DNA from: Yersinia alsatica
GTDB lineage: Bacteria; Pseudomonadota; Gammaproteobacteria; Enterobacterales; Enterobacteriaceae
NCBI RefSeq assembly: GCF_902170305.1
Contig: NZ_CABHWW010000009.1
Span: 62,001 to 126,000, forward strand
Direction: 5' to 3'
Length of the DNA stretch: 64,000 nt
The first letter of the stretch is position 1. Each line of letters begins with the position of its first letter. Positions 38,402 to 47,985 of this stretch are shown one piece after another. The translations under genes and the position numbers were made by a program. The notes beneath the pieces are model-generated. The model worked only from the letters and a program-made list of their open reading frames with translations, had not been told where the DNA came from and made no database searches.

Positions 38402-39133
38402 ATGGCTGATTTGTTGCTGGGCGTTAATATTGATCACATTGCGACGTTACGAAATGCACGTGGGACCATTTACCCCGATCCTGTTCAGGCCGCTTTTATC
38501 GCCGAACAAGCTGGTGCTGACGGTATTACGGTACATTTACGCGAAGACCGTCGTCATATCACTGATCGAGATGTGCGTATCTTGCGTCAAACCATCCAGA
38601 CCCGCATGAATTTGGAAATGGCGGTAACCGATGAAATGGTGGATATCGCTTGCGAGTTGCAACCCCATTTTTGCTGTTTAGTGCCAGAAAAACGTCAGGA
38701 AGTGACGACCGAAGGTGGGCTGGATGTCGCTGGTCAAATTGATAAAATGACCATCGCAGTTAGCCGATTATCCGAGGCGGGTATTCTGGTTTCACTGTTT
38801 ATTGATGCCGATATGCGCCAGATTGATGCCGCAGTGACTGTCGGAGCCCCTTATATTGAAATCCATACTGGCGCTTATGCAGATGCTCCCTCAGATTTGG
38901 CCCGTCAGGCCGAGTTAGTGCGGATCGCGAAAGCCGCAGCTTATGCTGCCGGTAAAGGGCTAAAAGTCAATGCGGGCCACGGTCTGACCTACCACAATGT
39001 GCAGCCGATAGCGGCCTTACCAGAAATGCATGAGCTAAATATTGGTCATGCAATCATTGGTCAGGCGGTCATGTCTGGTCTTGCCGCCGCGGTCACCGAG
39101 ATGAAAGTCTTGATGCGGGAAGCGCGTCGTTAA
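38402..39133 (+). CDS. pdxJ: Pyridoxine 5'-phosphate synthase PdxJ
   Basis: TIM-barrel enzyme condensing 1-deoxyxylulose 5-phosphate with 3-amino-2-oxopropyl phosphate to form PNP in vitamin B6 synthesis. The 243 residues begin [18 protein letters not shown] and include [16 protein letters not shown], the catalytic E in LEMAVTDEM, and [11 protein letters not shown]. The stop shares a base with the acpS start. Confidence 0.96.
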   Translation: MADLLLGVNIDHIATLRNARGTIYPDPVQAAFIAEQAGADGITVHLREDRRHITDRDVRILRQTIQTRMNLEMAVTDEMVDIACELQPHFCCLVPEKRQEVTTEGGLDVAGQIDKMTIAVSRLSEAGILVSLFIDADMRQIDAAVTVGAPYIEIHTGAYADAPSDLARQAELVRIAKAAAYAAGKGLKVNAGHGLTYHNVQPIAALPEMHELNIGHAIIGQAVMSGLAAAVTEMKVLMREARR

Positions 39134-39513
39134 TGGCTATCCTGGGCTTAGGTACTGATATTGTTGAAATCTCTCGAATAGAAGCGGTGGTTGAGCGTAC
39201 CGGGGAAAAACTGGCTCGGCGTATTCTCAGCCCATCTGAATGGCAACATTATCAGCAGCATCAGCAGCCGATTCGTTTTTTGGCTAAACGTTTTGCTGTT
39301 AAAGAAGCCGCCGCTAAAGCCTTTGGTACCGGTATCCGTAATGGCTTGGCATTTAATCAGTTCGAAGTGGTTAACGATGCATTGGGTAAGCCGACGCTAC
39401 GTTTACATCAACGTGCGGCAGAATTGGCGGCTGAGCTGGGCGTCAAATCGTTGCATGTGACGCTGGCTGATGAGCGGCGTTATGCCTGTGCCACTGTCAT
39501 TATTGAAAGCTAA
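39133..39513 (+). CDS. acpS: Holo-[acyl-carrier-protein] synthase
   Basis: Transfers phosphopantetheine from CoA to ACP. The 126 residues show [13 protein letters not shown] with the metal-binding Asp, and the family's second block [15 protein letters not shown] with its Glu and Lys. Last gene of the rnc-era-recO-pdxJ-acpS run; coupled to pdxJ through TAATG. Confidence 0.96.
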   Translation: MAILGLGTDIVEISRIEAVVERTGEKLARRILSPSEWQHYQQHQQPIRFLAKRFAVKEAAAKAFGTGIRNGLAFNQFEVVNDALGKPTLRLHQRAAELAAELGVKSLHVTLADERRYACATVIIES

Positions 39514-39566
39514 CGTTATTAACAACTGAAACGACCCATCGCGAGTAAAATAGCGCGTTTGGGAAC

Positions 39567-39602
39567 AGAAGGGCGAGCATGAAAATGCCGCCCTTTTTTG
39601 TT
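39567..39602. terminator. Terminator after acpS
   Basis: AGGGCG ... CGCCCT hairpin followed by TTTTTT. Confidence 0.7.
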
Positions 39603-39604
39603 GT

Positions 39605-39820
39605 TTACTCTCTCCTGCCATCGGTCCGCACTCTGTCACTGCTCTCTATTTTTCTACCCGTAAATGGCCTGATCTGCCCCTCGGCCATCAACAGAATCCC
39701 CGGAATAAATCTTAATTTTGCGATCTGTTCGACAAGTTGGTTAACCAATACTTCATTTGGTCGCCCAATTAATGCTACTTGTAATACCAAATAGTTAGGC
39801 GCAGTAAGCAATTTGTCCAT
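39605..39820 (-). CDS. Doubtful small ORF or gene remnant
   Basis: A 71-codon frame from ATG 39820 (open to a TTG at 39877) with no good ribosome site. The central VALIGRPNEVLVNQLVEQIAK followed by LRFIPGILLM reads like a real protein fragment. It is faintly reminiscent of the C-terminal part of YyaL-type thioredoxin-domain proteins, but that is not secure. It may be the tail of a decayed gene or chance. The rest of the acpS-gntP gap (39514-39957) shows nothing else besides the terminator. Confidence 0.25.
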   Translation of the reverse strand: MDKLLTAPNYLVLQVALIGRPNEVLVNQLVEQIAKLRFIPGILLMAEGQIRPFTGRKIESSDRVRTDGRRE

Positions 39821-39957
39821 GTAATTTCTAAATGAAAGTAAAAAGTGACGGTATTCAGGCGTTTTTTTTATCCACAAAAATCACTAGGTTTGGTCTGACC
39901 AATATAAGAACCGTGATGCTAGAAAAAATTGATTTTTAACTACTGGGGAAATAAAAG

Positions 39958-41301
39958 ATGGAATGGATCAATATCCTTTGGGTGGTATTGGGCATTGGCT
40001 TAATGCTAGTGCTCAATATCCGCTATCAGATTAACTCAATGATTGCATTGCTGTTGGCGGCTCTGTTGGTGGGGACTCTCGCTGGCATGGACCTGCTCAA
40101 ACTTCTGCATACCATTAAAGCGGGGTTTGGCGGCACGCTCGGTGAACTGGCAATAATCGTGGTGTTTGGTGCCGTCATCGGCAAGCTAATGGTCGATTCT
40201 GGTGCTGCTCATCAGATAGCTCAGACACTATTGCGCCGATTTGGGCTGAAATATGTTGAGTTTGCCGTCATCATCATCGGTCTGATCTTTGGTTTGGCAA
40301 TGTTCTATGAAGTTGCCTTTATTATTTTAGCGCCACTGATCATCGCTATTGCGGTCGAAGCCAAGATCCCATTCCTCAAACTGGCCATTCCGGCCGTCGC
40401 TGCGGCCACTACCGCGCACTCACTTTTCCCGCCACAGCCGGGGCCTGTTGCTCTAGTTAGTGCCTATGGCGCTGATATGGGGATGGTTTATATCTACGGT
40501 GTTATGGTTGCCATTCCTTCCGTGATTTGTGCCGGTCTGATCTTGCCGAAATTCCTGGGTAATTTAGAGCGGCCAATCCCGACCTTCTTGAAGTCGGATG
40601 ATCCTCTTGATGAAAATAATTTGCCGTCATTCGGCACCTCAATTTTAGTACCGTTAATCCCTGCTTTTATTATGATTTTTACCACCATTGCCAATATCTG
40701 GCTGGTGAAAGGGACGACGTCGTACACCCTCCTCAACTTCGTAGGATCATCGCCGATTGCCATGTTTATCGCGATGCTGGTGGCCTTTGTTCTTTTTGGC
40801 ACCGGGCGTGGTCATAAGATGGAATGGGTCATGCACTCATTCGAAGGGGCGGTCAAAGGGATAGCCATGGTCATCTTGATCATTGGTGCTGGTGGTGCGC
40901 TGAAACAAGTCATCATTGATACCGGGATTGGTGACACTATTGGTATGCTGATGTCTGCCGGTGGCGTGTCGCCCTATATCATGGCCTGGCTGATTACTGT
41001 GCTTATCCGCTTGTCTACCGGGCAGGGCGTGGTGTCGGCAATGACCGCCGCGGGGATTATTGGTGCTGCAGTTATGGACCCAGTGACCCATACCATTACG
41101 TCAGTGGATCCGGCATTGTTAGTTCTGGCGACAGCCGCCGGTTCTAATACCTTTACCCATATCAATGACGCATCATTCTGGTTGTTCAAAGGTTATTTCG
41201 ATTTGTCGATTAAAGACACGCTGAAAACCTGGGGCTTGCTTGAGTTGACTAACTCGGTGGTAGGTTTGGCGATGGTGCTGTTGATCAGTTTGTTTATCTA
41301 G
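39958..41301 (+). CDS. GntP-family gluconate-type permease
   Basis: Inner-membrane H+ symporter of the GntP family (gluconate, idonate, D-serine or related hydroxy acids). The 447 residues have about twelve helices and the family blocks [23 protein letters not shown], seen in parts, [22 protein letters not shown] and [12 protein letters not shown]. The substrate cannot be told from sequence and no kinase or dehydrogenase gene is adjacent. AGGGGAA-like bases (CTGGGGAAATAAAAG) precede ATG 39958. Ended by a bidirectional hairpin. Confidence 0.85.
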   Translation: MEWINILWVVLGIGLMLVLNIRYQINSMIALLLAALLVGTLAGMDLLKLLHTIKAGFGGTLGELAIIVVFGAVIGKLMVDSGAAHQIAQTLLRRFGLKYVEFAVIIIGLIFGLAMFYEVAFIILAPLIIAIAVEAKIPFLKLAIPAVAAATTAHSLFPPQPGPVALVSAYGADMGMVYIYGVMVAIPSVICAGLILPKFLGNLERPIPTFLKSDDPLDENNLPSFGTSILVPLIPAFIMIFTTIANIWLVKGTTSYTLLNFVGSSPIAMFIAMLVAFVLFGTGRGHKMEWVMHSFEGAVKGIAMVILIIGAGGALKQVIIDTGIGDTIGMLMSAGGVSPYIMAWLITVLIRLSTGQGVVSAMTAAGIIGAAVMDPVTHTITSVDPALLVLATAAGSNTFTHINDASFWLFKGYFDLSIKDTLKTWGLLELTNSVVGLAMVLLISLFI

Positions 41302-41328
41302 CAGTGAATTGATTATTAAGTGAGTTTT

Positions 41329-41360
41329 ATTATCAGTGCTTCAGCAGAGGCACTGATAAT
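41329..41360. terminator. Bidirectional terminator between the GntP gene and yfhL
   Basis: Perfect 11-base inverted repeat ATTATCAGTGC/GCACTGATAAT with a ten-base loop between convergent genes. Confidence 0.75.
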
Positions 41361-41385
41361 TTGCTTGATAGGAAAGTGGCAGAGA

Positions 41386-41646
41386 TTACAGACGATCGGC
41401 GTGGTGCAGTTGGACGAACTTATCCCACAGCTGTTCGTTGGTTTCAACCCAGGCAGGATCGATGGTAATGGTATTGTCGATGGGGCAAACCAACTGGCAA
41501 GTCGGGGTTTCGTAATGGCCGACGCACTCTGTGCAGCGTGTTGGGTCAATCTCATAGATTTCCGCACCCATGGAAATTGCCTCATTAGGACATTCCGGCT
41601 CGCACATGTCGCAATTGATGCATTTACGAGTGATCAACAGGGCCAT
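41386..41646 (-). CDS. yfhL: 2x[4Fe-4S] ferredoxin YfhL
   Basis: Small Alvin-type ferredoxin; the E. coli protein is needed for a tRNA hydroxylation pathway. ATG 41646 gives 86 residues as in E. coli. Two cluster motifs are visible: CINCDMCEPECP and the longer-spaced CTECVGHYETPTCQLVCP, whose insertion is typical of the Alvin type. Downstream of the RpiR-type regulator gene on the same strand, 62 bases apart. Confidence 0.94.
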   Translation of the reverse strand: MALLITRKCINCDMCEPECPNEAISMGAEIYEIDPTRCTECVGHYETPTCQLVCPIDNTITIDPAWVETNEQLWDKFVQLHHADRL

Positions 41647-41708
41647 AATTTCTCTTACCTTAAGCTTGAGTATTCTCAACAGCGCAGGATTATACCCCTC
41701 TGAAGTCC

Positions 41709-42551
41709 TTAGACCAGTTTTTTCACCAGCGCTTCACTGTGTTTAATATGATCCTGAGCACTTTCAAGATTTTGCTGGATCATTGCCATAAACAGCAGAT
41801 CGGTCAGTGCATACTGCGCCGTACTGGAAGAAATAGCGGCACTACGGATCGCCGGCTCTTCTGAGATGGTATACAAACAGTGGTCCGCGCGTTGCTGCAA
41901 GCTATTTGGCGTAAAGCTGGTCAGTGCCAGCACCTTAGCACCGCAGCGCTGGGCTTCTTCTGCTGCCAGATTGATCTCACGGCGCTCGCCGCTAAATGAA
42001 ATAGCCAGCAGCAAATCCCGCGTATCCAGTGCCTGTACTGCGGCCAATTGCGCATGCATATCGGTTTCAGAAACCGCCATCACCCCAATTTTCAATAGCT
42101 TATAGGCAAGGTCTTTTGCTACTAATCCAGAGGCACCAAGGCCCGTTAAAATCACCCTTTGTGCACCTTTTAACATCTCCAGAGCTTGGGCCAGGCGCTG
42201 TTCACTATTGATATCCAGAGTCGCGCGTAGTGCGGCGGTCTTCTCGCTAAGTAGCTTTTCGCCGACTATTTTTAAGCTGTCGGTACTCAATATTTGGTTG
42301 TGAAGAGTCACTGCTTGCTCGGGAACCGCGACAATTTCACTGAGCGCCTGCTTAAGTGCCGGGAAGCCCTTATAGCCTAATTTCTGGGCGAATTTGACCA
42401 CCGCCGATTGGCTGACACCAGTCTCTTGCGCCAGTTTTTGTGAACTGAGGTGGCGGGCTTGCTCGGGATTGGTCAGCAGAAAATCAGCTAACTTGCGGTC
42501 ATTTTGTGCCAGTGTTGGATAGAGCTGACGGATGCGAAGAAGACTGCTCAT
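41709..42551 (-). CDS. yfhH: RpiR/MurR-family regulator YfhH
   Basis: Transcription factor with an N-terminal HTH (residues 1-77, QKLAQETGVSQSAVVKFAQKLGY) and a C-terminal SIS sugar-phosphate domain (about 125-250, ILTGLGASGLVAKDLAYKL, ISFSGERREI). The 280 residues follow E. coli YfhH. Here it is divergent from murQ with a 200-base intergenic region. In E. coli the family member next to murQ is MurR, the MurNAc-6-P-responsive repressor. A MurR-like role is therefore likely but inferred from position. Confidence 0.88.
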   Translation of the reverse strand: MSSLLRIRQLYPTLAQNDRKLADFLLTNPEQARHLSSQKLAQETGVSQSAVVKFAQKLGYKGFPALKQALSEIVAVPEQAVTLHNQILSTDSLKIVGEKLLSEKTAALRATLDINSEQRLAQALEMLKGAQRVILTGLGASGLVAKDLAYKLLKIGVMAVSETDMHAQLAAVQALDTRDLLLAISFSGERREINLAAEEAQRCGAKVLALTSFTPNSLQQRADHCLYTISEEPAIRSAAISSSTAQYALTDLLFMAMIQQNLESAQDHIKHSEALVKKLV

Positions 42552-42654
42552 AAATCAGTTCCTGAATGGGGAAGTTATTCTGCCAAGTTGGTTAATAATC
42601 CCCATAAATAATTAAGTCAAAGACCAAGCTATAGAGCATAGCACTCTTTTTTTA

Positions 42655-42670
42655 TGTGAATCCGATGACT
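42655..42670. promoter_or_regulatory. CRP-like site upstream of murQ
   Basis: TGTGA-N6-TGACT, eight of ten matches to the CRP half-sites, 82 bases before the murQ start. E. coli murQ is CRP-dependent, but this site alone is only suggestive. Confidence 0.35.
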
Positions 42671-42751
42671 GGAACAAGAAAATAGGTGTTTTTGATCCCT
42701 TTCAATGACAACTAAATTATGATGAGTTAAAAATCCAATGAGGAAAAAATC

Positions 42752-43639
42752 ATGAATTTGGGCGCTTTGATTTCTGAAAGTCGCAATCCGGCTACGATGG
42801 AGCTGGATAAACTCTCTACATTGGAGATGTTGGCCTGCATTAATGATGAGGACCGCAAAGTACCTGAAGCGATTCGTTTGGTGATCCCGGCCATTGCTCA
42901 GGCCGTCGATCTTGCTGCTGCGGCCTTAAAACAAGGTGGGCGGCTCATTTATCTTGGTGCGGGAACCAGTGGGCGGCTTGGGGTGTTGGATGCATCGGAG
43001 TGTCCACCAACCTTTGGTGTCCCTCATTGTATGGTCATTGGGTTGATTGCGGGTGGCCCCGGCGCTTTGCTCAAAGCGGTAGAAGGCGCTGAAGATGACA
43101 TGTCGCTCGGCGAGCGGGATTTGCAAAATTTAAAACTGACACCAACAGATATGGTGGTTGGATTGGCGGCCTCGGGTCGCACTCCTTATGTCATTGGCGC
43201 GCTACGTTATGCCCGCCAACTCGGTTGCCCAACGGCGGCGATTTCCTGTAATCCGGATTCCCCTATTGCACAAGAAGCCCAGGTGGCGATTTCGCCAGTT
43301 GTTGGGCCCGAGGCGCTTACCGGCTCTACTCGCATGAAGTCAGGGACTGCCCAAAAATTAGTGCTAAATATGTTATCCACTGGCGCAATGGTTAAGCTGG
43401 GTAAGGTCTATCAAAATTTGATGGTTGATGTGAAAGCGACCAATGTAAAATTAGTCGACCGCGCTTGCCGCATTGTGGTTGAAGCCACGGGGGCCAGCCG
43501 CACTGAAGCTGAAAATGCATTGTCGCAAACTGAATTTGAAGTAAAACCGGCTATTTTAATGATCTTAAAAGGCGTCACTGCCGAGCAAGCACGTCAGAGT
43601 TTACAGCAGCATAATGGTTATCTGCGCGCAGCATTGTAA
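42752..43639 (+). CDS. murQ: N-acetylmuramic acid 6-phosphate etherase MurQ
   Basis: Cleaves the lactyl ether of MurNAc-6-P to GlcNAc-6-P in cell-wall recycling. The 295-residue SIS-domain protein has the signature [21 protein letters not shown] (seen as shorter blocks), the catalytic Glu region, and [22 protein letters not shown] precedes the ATG. The usual PTS partner murP is absent; pgpC follows instead, so MurNAc-6-P would come from anhydroMurNAc recycling or from another transporter. Confidence 0.95.
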   Translation: MNLGALISESRNPATMELDKLSTLEMLACINDEDRKVPEAIRLVIPAIAQAVDLAAAALKQGGRLIYLGAGTSGRLGVLDASECPPTFGVPHCMVIGLIAGGPGALLKAVEGAEDDMSLGERDLQNLKLTPTDMVVGLAASGRTPYVIGALRYARQLGCPTAAISCNPDSPIAQEAQVAISPVVGPEALTGSTRMKSGTAQKLVLNMLSTGAMVKLGKVYQNLMVDVKATNVKLVDRACRIVVEATGASRTEAENALSQTEFEVKPAILMILKGVTAEQARQSLQQHNGYLRAAL

Positions 43640-43673
43640 GATTCACATGAGATTCAAAAATAGGAGTTACGTT

Positions 43674-44357
43674 TTGAGCGCAAAGCACGCCACATCGGCC
43701 TTTGAGCAAGCGGCAGCGTCGCAGTCGGAAAGTTCCCAGCGTGTAGTCTTCTTTGATTTAGATGGCACTTTGCATCAACAGGATATGTTTGGCAGTTTTT
43801 TGCGTTTTTTGTTGCGCCATTTGCCCCTGAATCTACTGTTGGTTATCCCGTTATTACCGGTGATTGGCTTGGGACTATTGGCTGGAGGGCGCTGTGCCCG
43901 GTGGCCAGTAAGCTTGTTGCTGTGGGCGATAACTTTTGGGCGCTCGGAAGCACATCTGAAAGATTTAGAATTACGCTTTGTGAATGATTTTCGGCAGAAA
44001 GTGACGGAATTTCCGGTAGTTATGATGCGTTTACGCCAATATCTGGACAGCAATGATGCTCAGGTATGGTTGATCACCGGATCACCACAGCAGTTGGTTG
44101 AACAGGTTTATCACGATGCAGAATTTATTCACCGCCTGCGGCTGGTCGGGAGCCGTATGGCGCGGCGCAATGGCGGCTGGGTATTGCCACTGCGTTGTTT
44201 AGGGCCAGAGAAAGTGGTGCAGTTGGAACAGCGCTTGGGGTCGCCATTGAAGCTCTACAGTGGATACAGTGACAGTAAGCAGGATAATCCGCTGTTGAAG
44301 TTTTGCGAGCACCGTTGGCGGGTGAGTAAGTCGGGTGAGTTGCAGCAGTTGGAGTGA
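43674..44357 (+). CDS. pgpC: Phosphatidylglycerophosphatase C
   Basis: HAD-superfamily membrane phosphatase making phosphatidylglycerol (YfhB). The nucleophile motif VVFFDLDGTLHQQDMFG is followed by hydrophobic helices (LPLNLLLVIPLLPVIGLGLLAGG in parts), motif II VWLITGSP and motif III DSKQDNPLL. The start was set at TTG 43674, seven bases after AGGAG; ATG codons at 43614 and 43647 are in frame but lack ribosome sites, and the first lies inside murQ. That gives 227 residues. Confidence 0.88.
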   Translation: MSAKHATSAFEQAAASQSESSQRVVFFDLDGTLHQQDMFGSFLRFLLRHLPLNLLLVIPLLPVIGLGLLAGGRCARWPVSLLLWAITFGRSEAHLKDLELRFVNDFRQKVTEFPVVMMRLRQYLDSNDAQVWLITGSPQQLVEQVYHDAEFIHRLRLVGSRMARRNGGWVLPLRCLGPEKVVQLEQRLGSPLKLYSGYSDSKQDNPLLKFCEHRWRVSKSGELQQLE

Positions 44358-44421
44358 CCCTTACTCCTTGAAGTTGCAGGGGATACTTATCCAAATCACT
44401 GATTTTGTATATTCGCGAGTT

Positions 44422-44493
44422 AATAGCCAAAGTCATTGGAGTTGCAGGTAGGCAGCCAGCGAACCCCCCTGCAGCTTCAAAGACCAAGGGTAT
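44422..44493 (+). repeat. Internally deleted ERIC element
   Basis: About 72 bases: the left arm AATAGCCAAAGTCATTGGAG with GCAGGTAGGCAGCCAGCGA joined directly to the right arm CTGCAGCTTCAAAGACCAAG and GGTATA, missing the centre seen in the full copies. It lies between convergent pgpC and the DUF2157 gene and could act as a terminator-like hairpin. A partial extra GAAGTTGCAGG at 44379-44389 precedes it. Confidence 0.65.
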
Positions 44494-44498
44494 ATCCG

Positions 44499-45548
44499 TC
44501 AATGAGTGACATCATCCTCATGATGCCCTAACCGCCATATCCGCTCGGCATGCCTACCGAGCAACCATAAACTGATGCCCAGCAGCAAGAAGAAAATGGT
44601 CTTGGGCATCGCGTCCCAAAAGAACTCAAAAAAGCGGGTATAGAGGTTGATGGCGAGGAATGTCAGGCCAAAACCCCGCAGCATGGCATCATCTCGTTTT
44701 AACCCTAGCCAGATAGCCACACCAGCCGCGATCGCAAACAAGAAGCTCCAATGAAGCAGCTCAATTTGGCGCACCTGATACCAATGGTCTATATCGCCGT
44801 AATTGCCAAAAATAGACAGCAACCACAGGGCGATAAACAAGTAAAGCAGCCCCATTGCCTGTGAGACTCGATCTAGCCGGCGAGCCGCCAGTTGCGGTTG
44901 CAATGCCAGTGCCGAGGCACAAATCAGCAAACCGAAGGCAATAAAGCGAATAGGGTAGCTCATGCCCAGCCAGTAAGCGCCCCAGCCAGACAGATAGCCA
45001 GTTTCTGCACCAAAGGCATTTCCCAACGAGAGTAAGGCAAACAGCCATACCAGGGGTGAGCGGCCAAACCAGCCAACCAGCGCGTAGATGACCGTGCCGA
45101 GCAGCAATAGCACCGAGACTCGGCCACTGCCATTATCCAGCCACATACCAAGTTGAGCGATGGCGGCGGCAGTCATAATCACGCCAAGAAATAATACCGC
45201 TTCATTACTATAGATCTTGCTGGCGTCTTGCCGACGGCGGTAAAAGCCCCAGCCGTAAAAAGCGGCGGCCAACAGGCCAGTAACCACCACTCGCACTGGC
45301 GGATCAAAGCGGAAGAACTGGCTAATCCAGGCTAATAAGAAGGTATCCGCCATTAAGCTGCCAATAGCGATGACCAGTGACGCCAATGCCGCAAGAAAGG
45401 CATAACCCGCTAGTCGCCGCCAGTCAAAAGGCTGGACATCAATATTGGCCAATAGGCGCTGATGTTCTTCCTGCTCAATGACCCCTTCATTGGCCCAGCC
45501 ATTGAGGGCTTTGCGCACAATAGCGGCATTCTTTTTACTGAGTTTCAT
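44499..45548 (-). CDS. DUF2157 multi-pass membrane protein
   Basis: Function unknown. The 349 residues (ATG 45548, with GGGAAG upstream) start with a soluble helical DUF2157-like domain (about 1-55: KKNAAIVRKALNGWANEGVIEQEEHQRLLANI). About ten transmembrane helices follow, and the protein ends with a His/Asp-rich tail. The N-terminal domain resembles SHOCT-like helical hairpins, which is only an impression. Single gene, divergent from tadA. Confidence 0.7.
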   Translation of the reverse strand: MKLSKKNAAIVRKALNGWANEGVIEQEEHQRLLANIDVQPFDWRRLAGYAFLAALASLVIAIGSLMADTFLLAWISQFFRFDPPVRVVVTGLLAAAFYGWGFYRRRQDASKIYSNEAVLFLGVIMTAAAIAQLGMWLDNGSGRVSVLLLLGTVIYALVGWFGRSPLVWLFALLSLGNAFGAETGYLSGWGAYWLGMSYPIRFIAFGLLICASALALQPQLAARRLDRVSQAMGLLYLFIALWLLSIFGNYGDIDHWYQVRQIELLHWSFLFAIAAGVAIWLGLKRDDAMLRGFGLTFLAINLYTRFFEFFWDAMPKTIFFLLLGISLWLLGRHAERIWRLGHHEDDVTH

Positions 45549-45616
45549 TTGTCTGGCTTCCCTTAGCACGAATGATTGCTGTCCTGTCGAAACATTAGCT
45601 GATCATTATGTGCTGA

Positions 45617-46225
<609 letters not shown>

Positions 46226-46226
46226 C

Positions 46227-47687
46227 TTAATTATTGATTGACCAGCCCGGCCCAACCACCGGGTAAGCTTTGCCCAGCTCAGCTTCAATCGCGGCATGTT
46301 GGGCAGCTTTCTTCTCTTTTTCCTGCAAGTATCCCACTAAACTGACCTGATAACGGCGAATGTTCTCGACATAGTTATAGGCTTCATGACCGCGAGCATA
46401 GCCATAAGTGGTGCTTGGGTAGTAGCGCTTTTGGCTCAACATCGGCAGCCGCATTTTGACATCGACCCAGCTATCTGGATTGCCATTCTGATTTTTGGTC
46501 AATCGACGGGCATCCAGCATGTGGCCATAACCGAGGTTATACGCCGCCAATGCGAACCAGATTCGCTCATCTTCCGGGATGGTATCCGGTACTTTCTGCA
46601 TCAGGCGCTGCAAATAAACCGAGCCGCCTTTAATGCTCTCTTCTGGATCAACCCGATCTTTAACCCCCAGCCCACTGGCGGTGGCGCGGGTTAACATCAT
46701 CAAACCTCGAACCCCGGTGGGTGAGGTTGCTTGCGGGTTCCAATGGGATTCCTGATAAGCAATCGCGGCCAGTAACTTCCAGTCAATTTCGCCCGCATGT
46801 TTTTCAAACAGGTGCTGGAAAGTGGGCAATACGTTATCGATGGCCGACAGGAAAGTTTTGGTATCGACATAATCAAAGCTGCCGACATGGCCCAGATACT
46901 TCTCCTCCAGACGCGCCAAACTGCCGTCTTCTACCATTTGGCTGTAGAAGTCGAGCATCGCCGCATACAGGCTGTCATCATTGCCTTGTGGGAAATACCA
47001 AGTCACTGGCTCTTCATCCGTGACGTCAAAAGCCACCGCCAATTGTGGATGGATACGTTGCAGCAGGGCAATAGTGACGGAGTCGCCAAGGGTATAGTCG
47101 AGCTTACCGTCGGCAACTTGCTCCAGTAGCTCTTTCCCGGAGCGGTCAATGGACGACCCCCAGTTAAGATCCGGATATTTGGTCTGTTTAAGCTGCTTCA
47201 ATGTGGTCATATGGGCAGAACCAGAGGCCACAATCAACTGGCCTTTTAAATCACTGAATGATTTTGGTCGCGGTTGACCCAGTCGGTACACCAATTGCTG
47301 CGATACCGAATAGTAGGCAGGGCCGGTGCGCGCCCGGTTCAGGCGTTCACTATTATAAATCAGCCCGGCGGCCAGCATGTCAGCATCATCGCTATCTAAA
47401 GCATCAAACAAATCATTAATATTATGCTGTGGGGTCATCACCAGCTTAACCCCTAGATAGTCAGCAAAACGTTTTGCCAGCTCATAGTCGAGACCGGAAG
47501 GGCCATCCTTTCCGGTAGAGTAAATTAGCGGTGAACTTATTGTGCTAACTCGCAGTTCACCACGGGCTTTTATGCGGTCCAGTTGCCCCTCTTGGCCATT
47601 GCGCCAAGGAATATTGGGCCACAGCGCGAGGGCCAGAAGCATGGCAACTACACCGATAACAAAGTAATTTAATTTTATGCGCGTCAA
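46227..47687 (-). CDS. mltF: Membrane-bound lytic transglycosylase F
   Basis: Outer-membrane-associated murein transglycosylase with an N-terminal regulatory domain. In 486 residues: a hydrophobic N-terminal segment ([14 protein letters not shown]), an ABC-type solute-binding-like domain (about 40-265, starting near [10 protein letters not shown]), and an SLT domain (about 295-430) with catalytic Glu in AYQESHWNP. Translation appears to start at TTG 47687, since MTRIKLNY then aligns with the E. coli start. The C-terminal tail is shorter than in E. coli. Divergent from purL. Confidence 0.93.
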   Translation of the reverse strand: MTRIKLNYFVIGVVAMLLALALWPNIPWRNGQEGQLDRIKARGELRVSTISSPLIYSTGKDGPSGLDYELAKRFADYLGVKLVMTPQHNINDLFDALDSDDADMLAAGLIYNSERLNRARTGPAYYSVSQQLVYRLGQPRPKSFSDLKGQLIVASGSAHMTTLKQLKQTKYPDLNWGSSIDRSGKELLEQVADGKLDYTLGDSVTIALLQRIHPQLAVAFDVTDEEPVTWYFPQGNDDSLYAAMLDFYSQMVEDGSLARLEEKYLGHVGSFDYVDTKTFLSAIDNVLPTFQHLFEKHAGEIDWKLLAAIAYQESHWNPQATSPTGVRGLMMLTRATASGLGVKDRVDPEESIKGGSVYLQRLMQKVPDTIPEDERIWFALAAYNLGYGHMLDARRLTKNQNGNPDSWVDVKMRLPMLSQKRYYPSTTYGYARGHEAYNYVENIRRYQVSLVGYLQEKEKKAAQHAAIEAELGKAYPVVGPGWSINN

Positions 47688-47873
47688 ATAGTTATCTCTC
47701 GGCAGCGCTCTTTATATGTGTGTCGTAAAGCAGAAATCGACATGGTTAAATCCCCAGTGGAGTGGCATTTTGCGCAACAAATCGTCAGTGTGCAACTTTA
47801 TTGCGTGCTTATTTATCCGCTATTCAACGTATATCTCTGACAGAGGTTTCTTACGCAATTATTAATAATAGAT

Positions 47874-47889
47874 ACGCAAACGGTTTCGT
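47874..47889. promoter_or_regulatory. PurR operator of purL
   Basis: ACGCAAACGGTTTCGT, a near-perfect PurR box (palindromic around CG), 96 bases before the purL start. PurR represses purine synthesis genes with hypoxanthine or guanine as corepressor. Confidence 0.85.
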
Positions 47890-47985
47890 CGGCGGCTTAG
47901 ATTCACTATAATGGCGCGCGTTTTCCCCTGTTGCGCCCAATGAAGTGCTGTTCCAGTCGCTTCGAAGACGAGAGAAACTTAGATT

